In this document: one piece after another, positions 1-13,468 of the stretch
How positions within the stretch are numbered: the first letter of the stretch is position 1
How the letters are laid out: each line of letters starts with the position of its first letter
NCBI GenBank assembly: GCA_023333565.1
Contig: JAJKFH010003627.1
Span: 6,739,501 to 6,803,500 of the forward strand
From: Puffinus mauretanicus
Lineage: Eukaryota > Chordata > Aves > Procellariiformes > Procellariidae
Length of the DNA stretch: 64,000 bases
Direction: 5' to 3'
Notes under the pieces: model-generated
Database searches by the model: none
The model's input: only the letters and a program-made list of their open reading frames with translations
Told to the model about the DNA's origin: nothing
Program-made: the position numbers and the translations under genes

Positions 1-1336
1 CTTCTGGAGCCTTCTTCCATGAAAGCTTAGGGCATGCAAGGAATGCATGGCTGGGCCCCCACTGACCTATGCATACTATATAGGGGAGAGAAAAGGTTAC
101 TTTAAACAAAAGGCACAATTACACCACATCTGTACAAACATTTAAACCAGTTTGTTTCAGCTAGTTACCTGCTTATCCCAACTATCGCTGCTGACTGTAC
201 TCGGCTAATTCAAGAGAACGTGATGAGGCAGGACCCAATTTGTTTAAGGGAATGGAACTTTTTTCTGCAGGTATCTTCCCCTCAGCTGACCACATCATAA
301 CAAAAGTGCAATAATTTACAATCTTTTCAAATAAACAGCTATTAAAATTATACAATTTTAGGGAAACAAATTCACTAGTTGAACCATAAAAATATTTCCC
401 CAGGTAACAAACCTTAAAGCATTCAGTAACACAGTATTTCAATAATAATAATAATAACAACACAAAATCCCTTCCACTTGTTAGAAAAGACAGAACTGTT
501 AGAAGATTTTGCTTATGTACACTATTTAAGAGTTTTGCCATCTTGTGAAGACCATAACTGTAATTAAGAATATAACTATCATTTAAAATAAATGAGTATG
601 GAAATACTGACCTGACTTTGAAATTATATTCTTAACCTTTTGCAAATGACAAGGTAAAGCCCAGGGCCATGTCATCCAGGTACTCAAGAATTTACAAGAC
701 AGTTTACATGCAGAGTCATAAGAAAGCACCACTTTCCATAAAGTACTTTGTATGTCTATTGCTGAAGAACATATTAAACAGTTTTGTGAGAACTGCTAAA
801 ACAGATTCTCACATTAACTGTAGCTTGACTTACAGAAATCAGGTTTGGTGATAACAGGGAACGTCGTGACAAAATTATACTCTGAAAAAATATCTGCTAA
901 ATTTGGTCCAAGCATCCGAAAAACAAACAAGGACACACAGGTCCCTCATTGCTTAATGCTGCTGTTTAGTTGATCCTTAAAAAAAAAAAAACAAAACAAA
1001 ACATGTATGGCAATAAGGAATAAGAAGGGCTGCCCATGATAGGCACAGAACTGTGACAGAATAGTCGCTTCAGAGAGATGTTTTAACTGTGGTTTTGCCA
1101 TATGAGTAACTGAACTTGTACTAATGGAGAACCCTGAAATTTGTATACTATAGCCACAAGAAATGATTTCCTATTTAAAAAACAGATCCATTTGTAATTA
1201 ACTGCTTTTCCAATCATCATTAGATATGTGAAAAACAATAAAAAAATCTTTTAAAACAATTACAAAGAGTGGACTGCAGTAGCAGCTATTCAAGCAAGAT
1301 TCACGCACAAGTTTAAATGAACTTTCAAGCTGGGAA
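1..1336 (-). other. CMPK1: CMPK1 3' untranslated region (partial)
   Basis: This AT-rich stretch follows the CMPK1 stop codon on the minus strand. Its short open frames have no family resemblance and no splice context. By eye I find no minus-strand AATAAA or ATTAAA (TTTATT or TTTAAT on the plus strand), so the UTR probably continues past the left edge. That fits a long 3' UTR, as in mammalian CMPK1. A short run of ATA triplets lies near position 440. Confidence 0.7.
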
Positions 1337-1378
1337 TTAGCCTTCTTTGTCGAAAATTTGTACAACTTTTTCAAAAAC
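1337..1378 (-). CDS. CMPK1: CMPK1 coding exon 6 (terminal)
   Basis: Encodes [13 protein letters not shown] and a TAA stop. This is the typical C-terminus of the family; mammals have [13 protein letters not shown] as I remember it. The acceptor is TTTTTAG. The rest of this exon is the 3' UTR. Confidence 0.96.
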   Translation of the reverse strand, partial: VFEKVVQIFDKEG

Positions 1379-4300
1379 CTAAAAAGAGAGAGAAGAATAT
1401 GAAGTGTTAGTCAAACAGTTACTTCAAGTTAAACCAGCACACACAATAATGGACAGTATTTTTAAAAATATATAGGTTTTCCTCAGAACATTCACAGTAA
1501 TTTTTTAATGGTGAAATTCGCATCAATTCTGGGAAACTGAGACAGAAGAGCAATACTACTTCAGAAAAGCAAAAGCTCATGAAAGTGAAAAAGACAAGAC
1601 ACTGTTAAACACAGAAACACTGAAAATGTGTTTAGTCCAGCTCATATGCAAGCAGAATTAATTGATTTCTTAAAGTTATTCATATCTTAATCAGTTCTTC
1701 AAGAGTCAAAATGAGAGTTCCACAAGCTCCCTCGGTAATACACATCAGTACTTAATTAGCACACTAACCACACACACACACATCTCAGAAGAATGCCAAA
1801 AATATGTACCCTGCCACTGTCATCACTATGGTTTTTTGGCTTATATACTTACTTCATCAACAGATTTAGAGGCATCCACTTTTCTGACTTTTCCCATTCT
1901 CTCATATAAATCTATTATAGGCTTAGTAGACTGCAGATATGTATGAATTCTAGGAGAAAGCACAGGGGAAAAAAGCATTACATAGTAAAATATAAACAGA
2001 AGGGAACTGAAAAGTTTTGAAGATAGTACCTCTTTTCCAGACTCTCCCGATTATCATCACTCCTACCACTGCTCTTGCCTCTTTCAAGACAGCGGCCAAT
2101 ACATATCTACAAAAAAACATCAAAAGGATGATCACACCAAGAACGCAAGGTGGAACACAAGCAGGAACAAAACAAAAATCCTGAAAATCTAAATAGGCCT
2201 GACACACAAAATACTGTCCAGATCTGGTGGATGTAACCAGAATTCACACGGAAGGTTAGATTCTTCCAGAGAAAAAGGACGATAGCTTTACATTTCATCC
2301 GTTCATTAAAATAGGGGCTCTTAAAATGGGATTGGGGTCAGTGGAAGTAAAAGCAACATCAAGCTCTGTGCTTCGACTGTGTCTCCAACTTGAGACATTT
2401 AAAGAAGAAAATTACCTGATTTTCAAGGATGTGTTCAGACTTTCTGAAAAGCAGCTTGTCAAATTAGACTACTAATATATGCCTGCACTGAAAGAAAGTC
2501 ACTGTATGTTCTCCCAAGAATTTTGTAAAGCTACATACTAAGTTATTGTAAGTTAAAATGTTCTTATTTGACACTGCTGTAACAAAGACTTAAAAATCAA
2601 AATCTAAGTAAAAACTGAAGAACTAACCACAGTTAGAAGCTGCCCAATGAACTAAGTTTTGAAACAAAGTTAAGTAAGCAACGCTGACACATGTACACTT
2701 CATGAATACATTTATCCTACTCATGCAAGAGGACAATGGTTAAAAATTATTTTTTCCTACAAAGTACATCCGTAGTAAAAAAAATCCAGAAGATCATGTA
2801 GGCATTGTTGTCTATTTTTAGATCTAGTAAAAAAAGTAGAACCCCCAAATTAACACCCCACCAAGTGAAAAAATTCATTTAATCTTATTTAAGTTTTTAA
2901 ATAGAAAAAAATAACCCCTCACTTGTTCTTTGAGATTAAAAAATAGTTGCAATTAAGTAAAAAAATAAAGTAACAAAATTTCTCAGGAAATTGGTGAAAA
3001 GGGTAAATGGAAGAAAGTCAGCTTAAGGTGCTGGGATTCTCCTATCAGTTTTTATGCTTCAAGGGCACTGACATATTAAAAAGACAGCATATCATGGCAC
3101 CTGTTAAATGAATATAATGTATCACTGTCAAAATGCCCTTGTAATCTAATGACTTGCTGAATAAAAGGTTGATTACTGGCTATCCTATAGCACAGCTCAT
3201 AGCTATGAAAATAAAGATTGCTGCTGCCAGCACTCTAGAATTAAAGCAGACATTGCTATCAAGTTCATTTTGGACTAAACAACAGTTACTAAGAGTAAAC
3301 AGAGTAACGTTTTCTGAAAATTAACCAAATAATTTTCTATAATGTATTTAAAGTTTTTACAAATTTTCCTTAAGAATGCAATTGCCTGAAGTACTTCTTC
3401 AATATAATTTATTCACACATGATTATACCAAGTGCAATTAGCTGCCTGCTATTTCAAAAACATGCAGTTTTTCATCTGCAAGTTGCCAAAAAATCCTTGA
3501 AACTCACAGACCAAGTTTTCCTTCTACTCTTACACTAGTCCATTCACTACCTGACAGAGTTTGTTGTTTTTCTTGAATGATTCTTACAATATAGCAAGAA
3601 AGGAAGTTACAGAATAACACACTTCATTACCTCATTGTCACAATCAAAAAAGAGAACAAAAGAAACATCTGCCTTTCCATCCATAGTTTTATTCCAGCCC
3701 TGAAGATTATCTTCATTCCTGGGAAATCCATCAATCAAGAACTTGTTCTTCTGGGAATTGGCAGCCATTGTTTGATCCATAGCCTGATAAAAGAGAATTC
3801 AATTCATGATCTCCTGCACATACAACCATTTATCTACTTATTAAATTACCCCCATAATGTTGACATGGTAAGTTGAGAAGCATTTATCTTAGGATTATTG
3901 CAGATTTACAAAATGTATTTTTGTTTCACCTTCAATGCATGCTGATTAATTCACTGATGCACCAATATAGCCTTCTTTCAAACTGAATTCACTATTTCAT
4001 AAAGCTCAAAATCTCATAAGACACTACCCCAGCTTTAAAGTTAATTTTCTAAAAGATACTGGAAAGTGCCAATACACAGTAAGATGCCAAAACATCCCTG
4101 ATCTAGAGTTAATTCAGATAAACTCCAGATAAATTTAGTGCCATGGGCAACAGAAGCCTTTTCTGTCTTAAAGGAGATACTCTGGTTGTCTTCCTGGACC
4201 TCTAATAAGGATAAAGGCTGGAGCTTTTCCTTCCACAGGAACATTAGCAGGTGCTCTTCTCCTTCACCTGGCTATCTATTTTGATAAAACTTACAGAAAC

Positions 4301-7300
4301 TTAGTACCTTTAAGGCCTCTACCCTCCAGTCAAATATGACTGAGCTGACTAAGAGGTCCAAAAGCTAGTTAAGGGAAATAAGAAATACAGAGTTTCATTG
4401 ATTTCCCTAGAGCTACTAAAAAAAAAAAAAAAATAAATAAAAAAAATCCATTCTCACAGATCCCCAGGTATTAGAGGCCATCACCTACTGCCCTCCAACT
4501 AGCCAGAAAGAAATCTGAGTAATTGCTAAGAGGAGCCCAGCAGGCGATGTGCACGTACGTGTCTGCCATTTCATACTACTCACATCAGAGGAAAGGCAAT
4601 TCTTCCAGAATACAGCCACTGCTTTGTTGCTTAGTCTGCAAGAATGAACCGGCAAGGAAATAGCCCTTTCCTTACCCTCTTCAGCAAGCTGATTGTTATT
4701 TCAACCGGTACAATTTCCCCCTCCTTAATGTAGTTCTCAATGAGTTCTCCATACTGTGAGCCTGGCCTTTTTCGTTCATCTCGAAGGAGGTCACCAGCAG
4801 AAAGGTGCGTGTAGCCATATTTCTGAAACGTGCAGAACAAACAGGCATAATTCCCTTGAATCAGTACACAGGCAAAGTTAACATCAGTCAACAGTGTCAA
4901 CCACATTTATCTTCACATTACAACAGAAAAATACAGGGAATAGCAACTTGCTAGTGACAGATCTATTCCATCTTCAGTGTGTAAGCTGACAACACAGCAT
5001 GCTCTGCACGCACAGAAAGCACAGCAGGAGAGAGATTCTTGGGTAAAATGCTCAACAGGGCTTTGGTCAGGTATTCGTGTACTGTTTTCACAGGTAATTT
5101 TTTCGTGTTTGGAAACGCGACAGTCTCAATGCCCCCAAGGGGCTTCCTGCAATGTTACAGTGTGCAATGAGACGTTTAACGATCACCAAATTAGATACAA
5201 GCTATACCCCATTCTAACAGTTCAACTACTTAAAAATTGTAAGTGGTTATCAGTTACTGAGTCAAGTCTCGATTTACAAAGTGAAAAAGTTGAGATAGTG
5301 CCTTTCTTTGCTATGTTAAGCAATAGGTTTGTAATTTTATCTAATTCACTACTTAAAGAAAAGCACGAGGTGATTCCAGGTCCTTTGGAGCTGGAGGAAT
5401 GTTTCAAGCACAGCATGAGTCAGAAATTCTGACATTCCCATTGTGGTTCTGGAACCAGCTTCCTCCTCTACCTTTGTTTAATCACTTATAACTCCGCATC
5501 TAACACTGCAGCTACACAAACAGTCCTACACATGCACTCCTCCAAACCCAGCCCTGCATGCCTGCCCCTGCTACCTCCTTCCCCGGGCTGAACATGACAA
5601 ACTCGGAGAGCAGCCCTTGGGGGAGGCTAGTGCCTTCTCGTAACGATGATGTGGCAGATGAAGGTCAACAGCTACACTGGTCCCACCCTATGTCACGCCG
5701 GGTACAGTAAACAGAAAGAGAGCAGAGAGATCACGTCCAAATCTATCAACTTGATACCAGTATGCAGGAAAACAGCAAACACCATTACTCTTTTCTTTCA
5801 CCTCAAACTACATCTAAAAAAGGTTGCTAATGCAAAATACCAATGAAAAGTATTTATTACACTTGAATTTCTCAAGCATTTACCATCATAAATAGACACC
5901 TAGTGCAAACATACAAATACACTCTTACCAAAAAGAAATGCATTGTTATAAAGGAAATTTCAGAGCACAAAACAATCATTTTCTCAGCTCATTTAACACC
6001 ACAAGAAAACTAAGTGTACTATGCTCCTTGACCAAATATAGTCCATAAAAACAGGAAATAAAGGCACCTCCTTGGTGATTACCTAAGCTAGCTATACCTC
6101 CAAAACAGAGTACACCTATACATACTCATCCTAAAGTTTTTACGCAAAACAAAAGCAGCAACAAAAAACTTCAGGGTTATCAGCTTGGCTGCAGCAACAT
6201 CCAAAGCAAATTTCAAATAAGGTGTCTGAGCAGCATAATAATGTGACTACACACTTTTTAAGGCTGAGAACTTGGGATTTAAAAACTTGGCTACTGGACT
6301 AAGTACAACAAAAATATTACACAACCCACTAAGTGACTTTAAAAACATTTCAGTTGCTTTCCAGTTTCACCCACAAAAGCGTGGAAAGTTAGTTCTGCCA
6401 TAGTCATAATTTAAGAAGGGATATAATTACCTAAATCTCCAAAACTCTACACTGCTGGCAAAAAAAAGAGAAGCAAGATTTTGCTCTAAATAACTGTGAA
6501 GAGAAAGCTCCACAGACATCCTCTATAAACTCACTGTACTCCTGCTTTAATGTGCACTGCATTTGGATATGCCTATTTAATTGCAAATCTAAATATTAAC
6601 TATGAACTACAGAAGCCATAAACCAGAATAAATCTTTCCTTACAAGCAAGAAACCTTACTCTGCTGAACCCTAAATTAACATGTAGTTCTTCTTGCTAAA
6701 GTTAAAGAATGATGGTATTTTTAACATCAAGTTTCTACAAAAGAGAAAACAGGAGGAAAATATAATCCCTTCGGTTTTAGAGGATTACCAAACCATTTAA
6801 TTTTCCTTGGCATTTCCCTTTTCATGCATGAAAACGAAATTGAGTCAGACAATTTTTGGAATTCTCTGTCTTTTACAACAGCAAAGTAAAATAGTTTTTA
6901 ACGGCTGAACAGGAAAGTAAAAGATAGAAGTGTTTTAAAGTGCTGTTGTATAAATAGACTTGTTTGAGATAATAGTAAATTGTATTCCTGAGTAACCTTC
7001 AGAATGGATTAACCAGGCAATAAGAAAAACAAACCTCTCCTTCAGGGGCAAAACATCTATTTGTTAACTGTACTGAGTCAAGAGCCAAAGAAAACATGTC
7101 GGTTTAAACAATGCAAACAAGCACAGAGAAAGGCTTGGCTGCTGCTCCATACACAGAAGGCTTCAGAGATGCAGTGCTCACGCTACTCTTGCCAGTTTTA
7201 ATCAATGCGTACAGGACACAAAGTTTTCTTTCATCTTAGGTGAGACAAACCCTCAGCAAGCATCCCAAATTGGAGAAAATCGTCACATCCCCAAGAGCTT

Positions 7301-10300
7301 GCAAGAGAGACTGTGATGTAACTGCACAAAAACCGGGGCAACACGCTCTCGAGTCTTGCCAAGGTTTGCATTGTGTCAGCATGACTTTCCAGCAGAGCCA
7401 AGTACATCTTGATGCAATCCCCAGAACGTGACTTGTTGCAACTACTGCCTAATTCTCCTCCTCCAAAATCAGAAAGGGAGAAGGACTGTGGCTGCCAAAC
7501 AATGAAAAAGCAGTTTCTCCAGTTCTTGAAGGATGCATATATGCTAGATTCATAATGTGAGACTGAAAGGAAGACTTGAAATAGTAACCAGGTTAAAAAA
7601 ATTCTCCAAATACTTGGATGCCAAGCACCCAAAATCTGGACAGATTTTTAGATTACAGAGAAGAAAAAAGAAAATATAGAATTAACTATTCAAAAACTTA
7701 TTTCAGAGATAATGTTTTCTGCTACGCTAGCGGACTGCTGTGCTGTTCTGTAACAAGAAAAAAAGATTAAATCAGTAAGTTGCTATTACACAAGTTCTCA
7801 TTATTTTTAAAACTATTTTTATATTTGGAGAACCGTAATCCAAATCTCTTACAAAAATTAACTATGAATGAAAAAGACAAAAATCAGCTGTCTTCAGCAC
7901 CACTGTAGACATCTTCCTCCTTTGCTTTCAAAAAAAAAAAAAAAAAAAAAAAAATCACAGTGATGTGGAAAGACAAGCTCAAGTTTCCATCAACCCCATC
8001 ATAGAGGTGTTACTCAGAACAGCACTTAGCAGTACTGTACAGAGCACAGCAGAACATCGCTCGCTTGTTTGTCTCACAGGGGCCTGGTAAATCAGTCCCC
8101 AAGCAGCAGGACAAACTGGGACGTGCGAGCTGTATGCTCCACATCTCCAAATTACAACCCGAGACTGCACTCTCCCCGGCATGCCCTTCTCTCCCCTGTC
8201 CTATAGCCACTTCTAGCTTTCCTCTGCCAGCCAGGATTTGCAATTTCCACTCCGCAGACAGAACATGCTTTGTTTTCAGTAAATAAAATAAATAGATGAA
8301 TACAACTGAAAAATACATGAGTCATATTTGTGTCACACTTGAATAAGGCGGAGTCTGCCCTAGCAATCTTCTCGAGGCAGTAAGAAAGGATCAGCGGTGT
8401 GCAGCAGCTGCTGCTGGGACTCCTTACACAGCCAGCTTTTGAGGGGCACAAGGTTTATTTCTGATTCAGCCCTGTGTGGTCCAGCAGCACATCCCTCCAC
8501 TAAACACACAGCTTGAGACTTCCTTAAGTGAGCAGAAGCCAAGAAAAAGCAAGAGAAACACAAATGACTACTTTGACCTTGACTCCTATCTTGGCTTATC
8601 ATTGTTACTCTGAAAATGAAAGTCACAGGGCTCAAGATCTAAACAAATAAAATACAAACTTTTATTGCCCTAGTTCTGACCTGTCATATCTTGGGCAACC
8701 TTAATAAACAACTGAAATTTGCTACATACACCATTCAAGAACTAGTTAAAATAAAAATAGAATCGTGTAAAGCCTGCAGCCTTCGTATTCTTTTTTTTTA
8801 ACCTAAAAAGCTTTTGTCTGTCCTATTAGCAATTAGCACATGGAATTAAAACTTTGGGGTATAAACTATAATGCAGTAATAGACCTTCTGTCTGCTTATT
8901 GCAATAAAAAAAATTGAAGACATTTTCTTAGTTTGAAATATGTTCTTGCCTCTGGGAGAGGAAAAACAAACAAAAAACCACATTACCAAAACAAAACGCA
9001 CAAAGGAGATCCCACTGACAGTGCCCCCAGGAAAGGGGGTGGCAAACAGAGCACCCCAGTGCTTCAGGAATGCTGAGCTCAATAAAAGGCACCCAGTAAG
9101 TTCAATACCCAGTGTTCTGCAAAATGGAAGCGTATAGGGATAAATCTTCAGGGGGTAGATTTAAACGATCACTCACCATGTTTTAAAAAAAGCTCCAAAG
9201 TTCAGAAATATAAACTTATATTCCAAAAAACAACTATGAGAACATAAGGCTAAGTAGAATACTATTACTTGGCACTCTTGAAAGAGATTTCACAAGTTGA
9301 GTTTAAAGCAAACATTTTTAAAAACGTGTTTATTTCACAGAAGTTAACGCTGTTTCTCAGCAGACTTCCAGAAGACAATTAATACACGACGGCAAACCTA
9401 AATCCACTGCTACTTTCAGAGGAATGTTTCTAATACAATGAGTTGTTCTTTGCATTGTTTTCTTCACCCTAGGAAATCTCCTTATCATATATCCCAAAGA
9501 AACTTAACAGCTTTGTCCATTCGGATATTAACTTATGCTCTTATGAAAGGAGAGGGCTCAGCATCCCACCTTGTGGAATTAATTTTAGATTTAACCACAA
9601 ACATACAGGATAGGGCTGTGGTGGCGGTGAATTATATTTTAGGTACACAAAGAGGGATGTCTTGCATACCCCAAATCCCTACAGAATCACCTTGCCAAAA
9701 CAAACAAACAAAAAATACAACTCAAATCTTGCTTGGAATAAAGACAAGTGATTTAGTTACTATTCTTCCCACCAACCAGAGAGCTTTGCATTTTAGGCAA
9801 AGGTTGTAAGGATTTAAAATTTAAGTACATGAAAGCATATTTTGTGCAGATTTGAAGAATTCATTTTCTTCCCTGACTTTACCACAACCATTTTATAAGC
9901 AAAGTTCAGAAGTCAGCAATAAAACACATTCATTTTGTCCTACGCACACATCTTACCGTCACAGAAGATACAAACACTGTGGAAAGCATGAAGGTTATTG
10001 CAAGAACCTGCATTCAAATGACATCACTCAACTACCTGCTGAAATATTCTGCCTCACACGACAGCTATGCAACAGTCCCAGATGATGGCAAGCTCCACCT
10101 AAACGAGCTGTGGAAGGTTTCAGGAGTTAACCTGCAGAGCTGGAAGGCAGAGGATAAGAACTTAAGAGGGAATTTGGCTTCATCCCTTCCTAAATAGGAG
10201 GAACTGGTCCAGAGCAGCAGTTCTGCTGAATTTGCATCTCAGTGACAATTCTGTGAGTTTGTGGAACGTGCACGAGTCTTCCCTCCGTATCGGAGAAAAC

Positions 10301-13300
10301 CAGCCTGGTTCAGCCGTCTCCTCCAACCTTATCTGCAAAGATAAAGCAACCTAATCGCTTACCTGCTGTTCCCTTTCGTACACTGTGTCAATACCCATTT
10401 CCGCTTGTTATTCCGTCTTCTTCCCTCAAATCATTTCTCCATTTGGTCCAAATTTGGCATGAATACATGCATTCTCCAAAATGAGGGACTCCAGCACACA
10501 CATAACGAGCAGTTATGATTTAGGCTAGTACTTAACAAATGCATATTTCACCTACAACATGCGATAGTCATCTCCCTTTCCTGGGAATGTAAAGCATAGT
10601 CAGCAAAACAATTACAACAATTTCTTTGAGAAATCGTTCCCAGGTAGTACGTAATACTCCCTTTACTCTACAAAACACAGCTGCCCTTGGTTTGTTAATA
10701 AAATCATTTAATGCTAAAGATCTCACCTCAGCAAAGTGAGACTACTACTACATGCGATGTGCTCCGTCCCAAATCTCTAGTTTGAACAGCAACCAAGAGA
10801 TATTTATAGCTTTTACTGACTTTTCGTTCAGCACAAACTTCAGATTTACAGCAAGATACTGGGTCAGATTCATTCCAAATGTAAACTAATATTATTCAGT
10901 CCATTTACAACAAGAATGAATGAGGTTTATTATTACTCTGCTACAGCCCCTTTTCTCTGTGGCAAGTTGCCAACAGGGTTTAAAATCCAAACAAAAATAC
11001 ACTTTCAACCTAAAGGCAGCATTGACTGCGTGCAGGCTATTCAACCGCCTGCACCAGGGCTCTCTGGGGGGCTGCCAGGGGCCAGGCCAAGGATGTGTGC
11101 TTAAAAAAGGTGCTGCTCCCCAGTACCTCTGCTGCATTTCATACACGCTTCCCTGTTCACGTCCCCTTTTTCTAAAGTTTTCCAGCAGGCTCGCATCAGT
11201 CCCACTCTCCCTTCAACTACCGCAGACCCTCTCCCGCTCCCTCTCCCCCTCAAAGTTTAGCCAGTGGCTCCTGTAGAGATGTCTGAGCGAGCAGGAAGGC
11301 TGTCCACTGCAGACGGCGGGTCCGAGAGCCTTCTACTGTCAGCTCACTGACTTCAATTAGCTTCCTTCCACGCAGTGAACAGGATTAGCAGAATTAAAGC
11401 AAATTTATATTTATTAGTATTTGGACTTCCCTTTCCAGGCTTAGAAAGAAAATAAATACAGTACAATCAAAGTTAACTTTCTTCTTTCATTTTTAGCTGC
11501 AAATACAATTTGAGTAGCAATGACTCATTTGAACTTCTCCTAATAAAGTGGTCTATATCTAATTATATAGCCCATCAAGCCAAAGGCATTTATATTTCTA
11601 AACATAGGCCAGTGGCCACACAAGGTACTTCAGCCCTGAGGCTACTTTAATGGTTTGGTGAAAGCCATTAACGACAGCCTACAAGATTCCCCTACAGTTT
11701 AAACTCATTTGTTTGCTATGTGCCAGGGGCAGAGTTTGACTTTACCAAAAAGGCTTTATGAGCACTATGAACCTTTCATCCCACAATTTAATTTAATGAA
11801 TAAGCCAGTTTGAATGAGAGTCTGTAATTTGAGGTTAAAATCCTTCAGAACTAAAATCATAACGGCATTTTTCAGTCTGGACCAAATTCGCATAACTTTG
11901 TTATACAACACCGAGGACTGGGATATAATGGCAGCGTGGATAAACTGTAACAGCACTGCCAGGGCATCACCAGAATAGACGACACGCAGAACATGTCAGT
12001 GCCAGGAGTTGTGGGGGTTTTTTTTCCACCAATAGTTTCAGAAACATGGGCATTGCTACAGTTCTTAGTCATTTCTTTCAGTGCTTGTATGGATAAACTT
12101 TGATCCTACATGGCTTTCAACAAGAAAAATATATACAACTGCTCAGAAAAAAAAAAAAAGAAAGAAAAAAAAAGCTGTTTCAAATCCAACATAACACACA
12201 TTTGGAAGCATTCAACCTTAACTACTTCTGTAATTATCCACCTGAATACAATGCAATTATCCCTGGGTTTTTTTGTTTTTTAAATGGACAGTACTATACC
12301 ACATAGCATTCACCATTCTTTCTTAGATACTTGTTCTACCTCAAATGGTTGTAAAAATGTATTTGAAAAACTGAAAATGTGAAAAACATAGCAGAAAGTC
12401 TTCTCAACCTATACTCTCCGTTTTAGGCTCTTTGAAAAGAGAGAACAAGATTAACCTTCTATGGGGTCAGGACATCTTTTGACCTCTGTCATATTCTGTC
12501 ATAGAACAAAGTTTTAGTTCTATTTTTAACGTTTAACATTCACAACTTACAGGGATGGCACCGGGTCAGCAAGCCAACACCCTGCAACTTCTACTGTACC
12601 AGCTCGTACGTTTATGGCTTCAGAAGACATGGACCTTGATCCCACACATTTGAAGTCAATGTACTCCCAACCACTGTAAACCACCTCGCCCTCACTCCCA
12701 AGCCACCAAACCGGCAGCCCGGAGCGTGCAGGTGGCAGCCCCGCGATCACCTACGTGGCCACGCAGACGTGTACAGAGCCACCCCCGCGGGCCGGGCTGC
12801 AAGGCCGGCCTGACAACGCACCACCGCCCAGGCAGCCAGGACCGCCGTCCTGCCCCTCCGCCAAGGCGCAGCGGGCCACCGGTGCTGCCGCCCGAACCGC
12901 TGCCGTTAATGCCACGCTGGGGCGGCCTCCCAGCGTGTCCCACTGCCCAGGGTGGGTGCCAGCGCAGGCAGACCACCGGTGGAGTGGGATCCCGGGGGGC
13001 TGAGGAAAGAAAAGGAGAAGGAAAAAGGCCGGCCCCTGGCCAGGCCGCCTGACAGGGGCTGGACGGCGAGCGGAGGGCCTGGAGCGTGGGCTGCCCCCAC
13101 CCCTTCACCACTTAACGGGGAGATGTGGGTCAGTTATTTTTATGCGATCGCCTCCACGGGGCGGAGGGTGGATCGAGCCTAGACAAGAGCCCAGTCCGCC
13201 GGGGAGATGCGGGGCCCGCGCCGGGCGAAGGAGGGTTCGCCCCCCCACGCGACCTCCCCACGGAGAGGCACGGTACCACTCCCAGCGTGCCCCGCGGCCG

Positions 13301-13468
13301 CGCCCGCACAGCCCCCCACAGCCGGAGCCCCGCGGCACGCCGGGACGCGTAGTCCCGTACCCCCCCCACCGGCGGCGGGTCCGCTGCCCTCACCTCCACG
13401 ATGCGAGCGCACTGCGTCCCCTTGCCCGCCCCGGGCCCGCCGAGGACGAAGACGACGACGGGCTTCAT
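1337..13468 (-). CDS. CMPK1: UMP-CMP kinase (cytidine/uridine monophosphate kinase 1), 6 coding exons
   Basis: Cytosolic nucleoside monophosphate kinase that transfers phosphate from ATP to CMP, UMP or dCMP, feeding pyrimidine nucleotide synthesis and activation of pyrimidine analogues. Joined minus-strand exons are 13394-13468, 4676-4822, 3631-3783, 2030-2106, 1853-1949 and 1337-1378. They total 591 nt (196 aa plus stop), the length of the short human form. The P-loop [10 protein letters not shown] is at residues 10-19. The NMP-binding block beginning [17 protein letters not shown] follows, then FLIDGFPRN and the LID segment [11 protein letters not shown]. All introns are GT-AG and phases agree. 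The start is the ATG at 13468: the family N-terminus MKP follows it, and no in-frame ATG lies close upstream for the longer 228-aa human-style form. STIL diverges from the same CpG island. A Glu common in mammals is Gly in the motif [10 protein letters not shown]. Identity is certain; the 5' UTR is not resolved. Confidence 0.97.
1853..1949 (-). CDS. CMPK1: CMPK1 coding exon 5
   Basis: Starts by completing an Arg codon, then [20 protein letters not shown], and ends with KSVDE before the donor GTAAGT. It corresponds to the C-terminal core helix and strand of the kinase fold. The acceptor CTCCTAG follows a pyrimidine tract. Confidence 0.96.
2030..2106 (-). CDS. CMPK1: CMPK1 coding exon 4 (LID domain)
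   Basis: Encodes [19 protein letters not shown] and the start of the next helix. This is the LID segment that closes over ATP, with the conserved arginines of [11 protein letters not shown]. It ends in phase 2 (AG before the donor GTACTA). The following intron, 1950-2029, is only 80 bp. Confidence 0.96.
3631..3783 (-). CDS. CMPK1: CMPK1 coding exon 3
   Basis: Encodes 51 residues (75-125), starting [19 protein letters not shown] and ending FFDCDNE. It carries the core motif DGFPRN, whose Arg contacts the monophosphate. Acceptor ATCAG, donor GTAATG, phase 0 at both ends. Confidence 0.97.
4676..4822 (-). CDS. CMPK1: CMPK1 coding exon 2
   Basis: Encodes 49 residues (26-74), starting [13 protein letters not shown] and ending ITISLLKR. 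It forms the start of the NMP-binding domain, including the conserved Arg of LLRDER. It is flanked by a TTTCAG acceptor and a GTAAGG donor, phase 0 at both ends. Confidence 0.97.
4823..13393 (-). other. CMPK1: CMPK1 intron 1
   Basis: An 8.6-kb intron, mostly AT-rich, with a GC-rich end (about 12.7-13.4 kb) inside the CpG island. Many short open frames occur on both strands, none with splice context or family resemblance. I recognise no transposon, tRNA or nested gene by eye. It contains a 25-base A run at 7930-7954. Confidence 0.8.
7930..7954 (+). repeat. Poly(A) homopolymer, 25 bases
   Basis: An uninterrupted run of 25 A. No target-site duplication or retroposon body is obvious beside it, so I list it as a simple repeat, not as the tail of an insertion. 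Confidence 0.9.
13394..13468 (-). CDS. CMPK1: CMPK1 coding exon 1
   Basis: Encodes residues 1-25, from [19 protein letters not shown] to IVE, containing the Walker A P-loop that holds the ATP phosphates. The exon ends in phase 0 at GTGGAG followed by the donor GTGAGG. It lies inside the CpG island. Confidence 0.97.

Noticed and set aside
9438..9809. 123-codon plus-strand frame in CMPK1 intron 1
   Set aside because: No splice context, no recognisable protein family and low-quality codon content; compatible with chance in 8.6 kb of intron.
12470..12510. ATTCTGTCATAGAA resembling the 3' tail repeat of avian CR1 elements
   Set aside because: Only a short partial likeness; no CR1 body or repeated tail units nearby.
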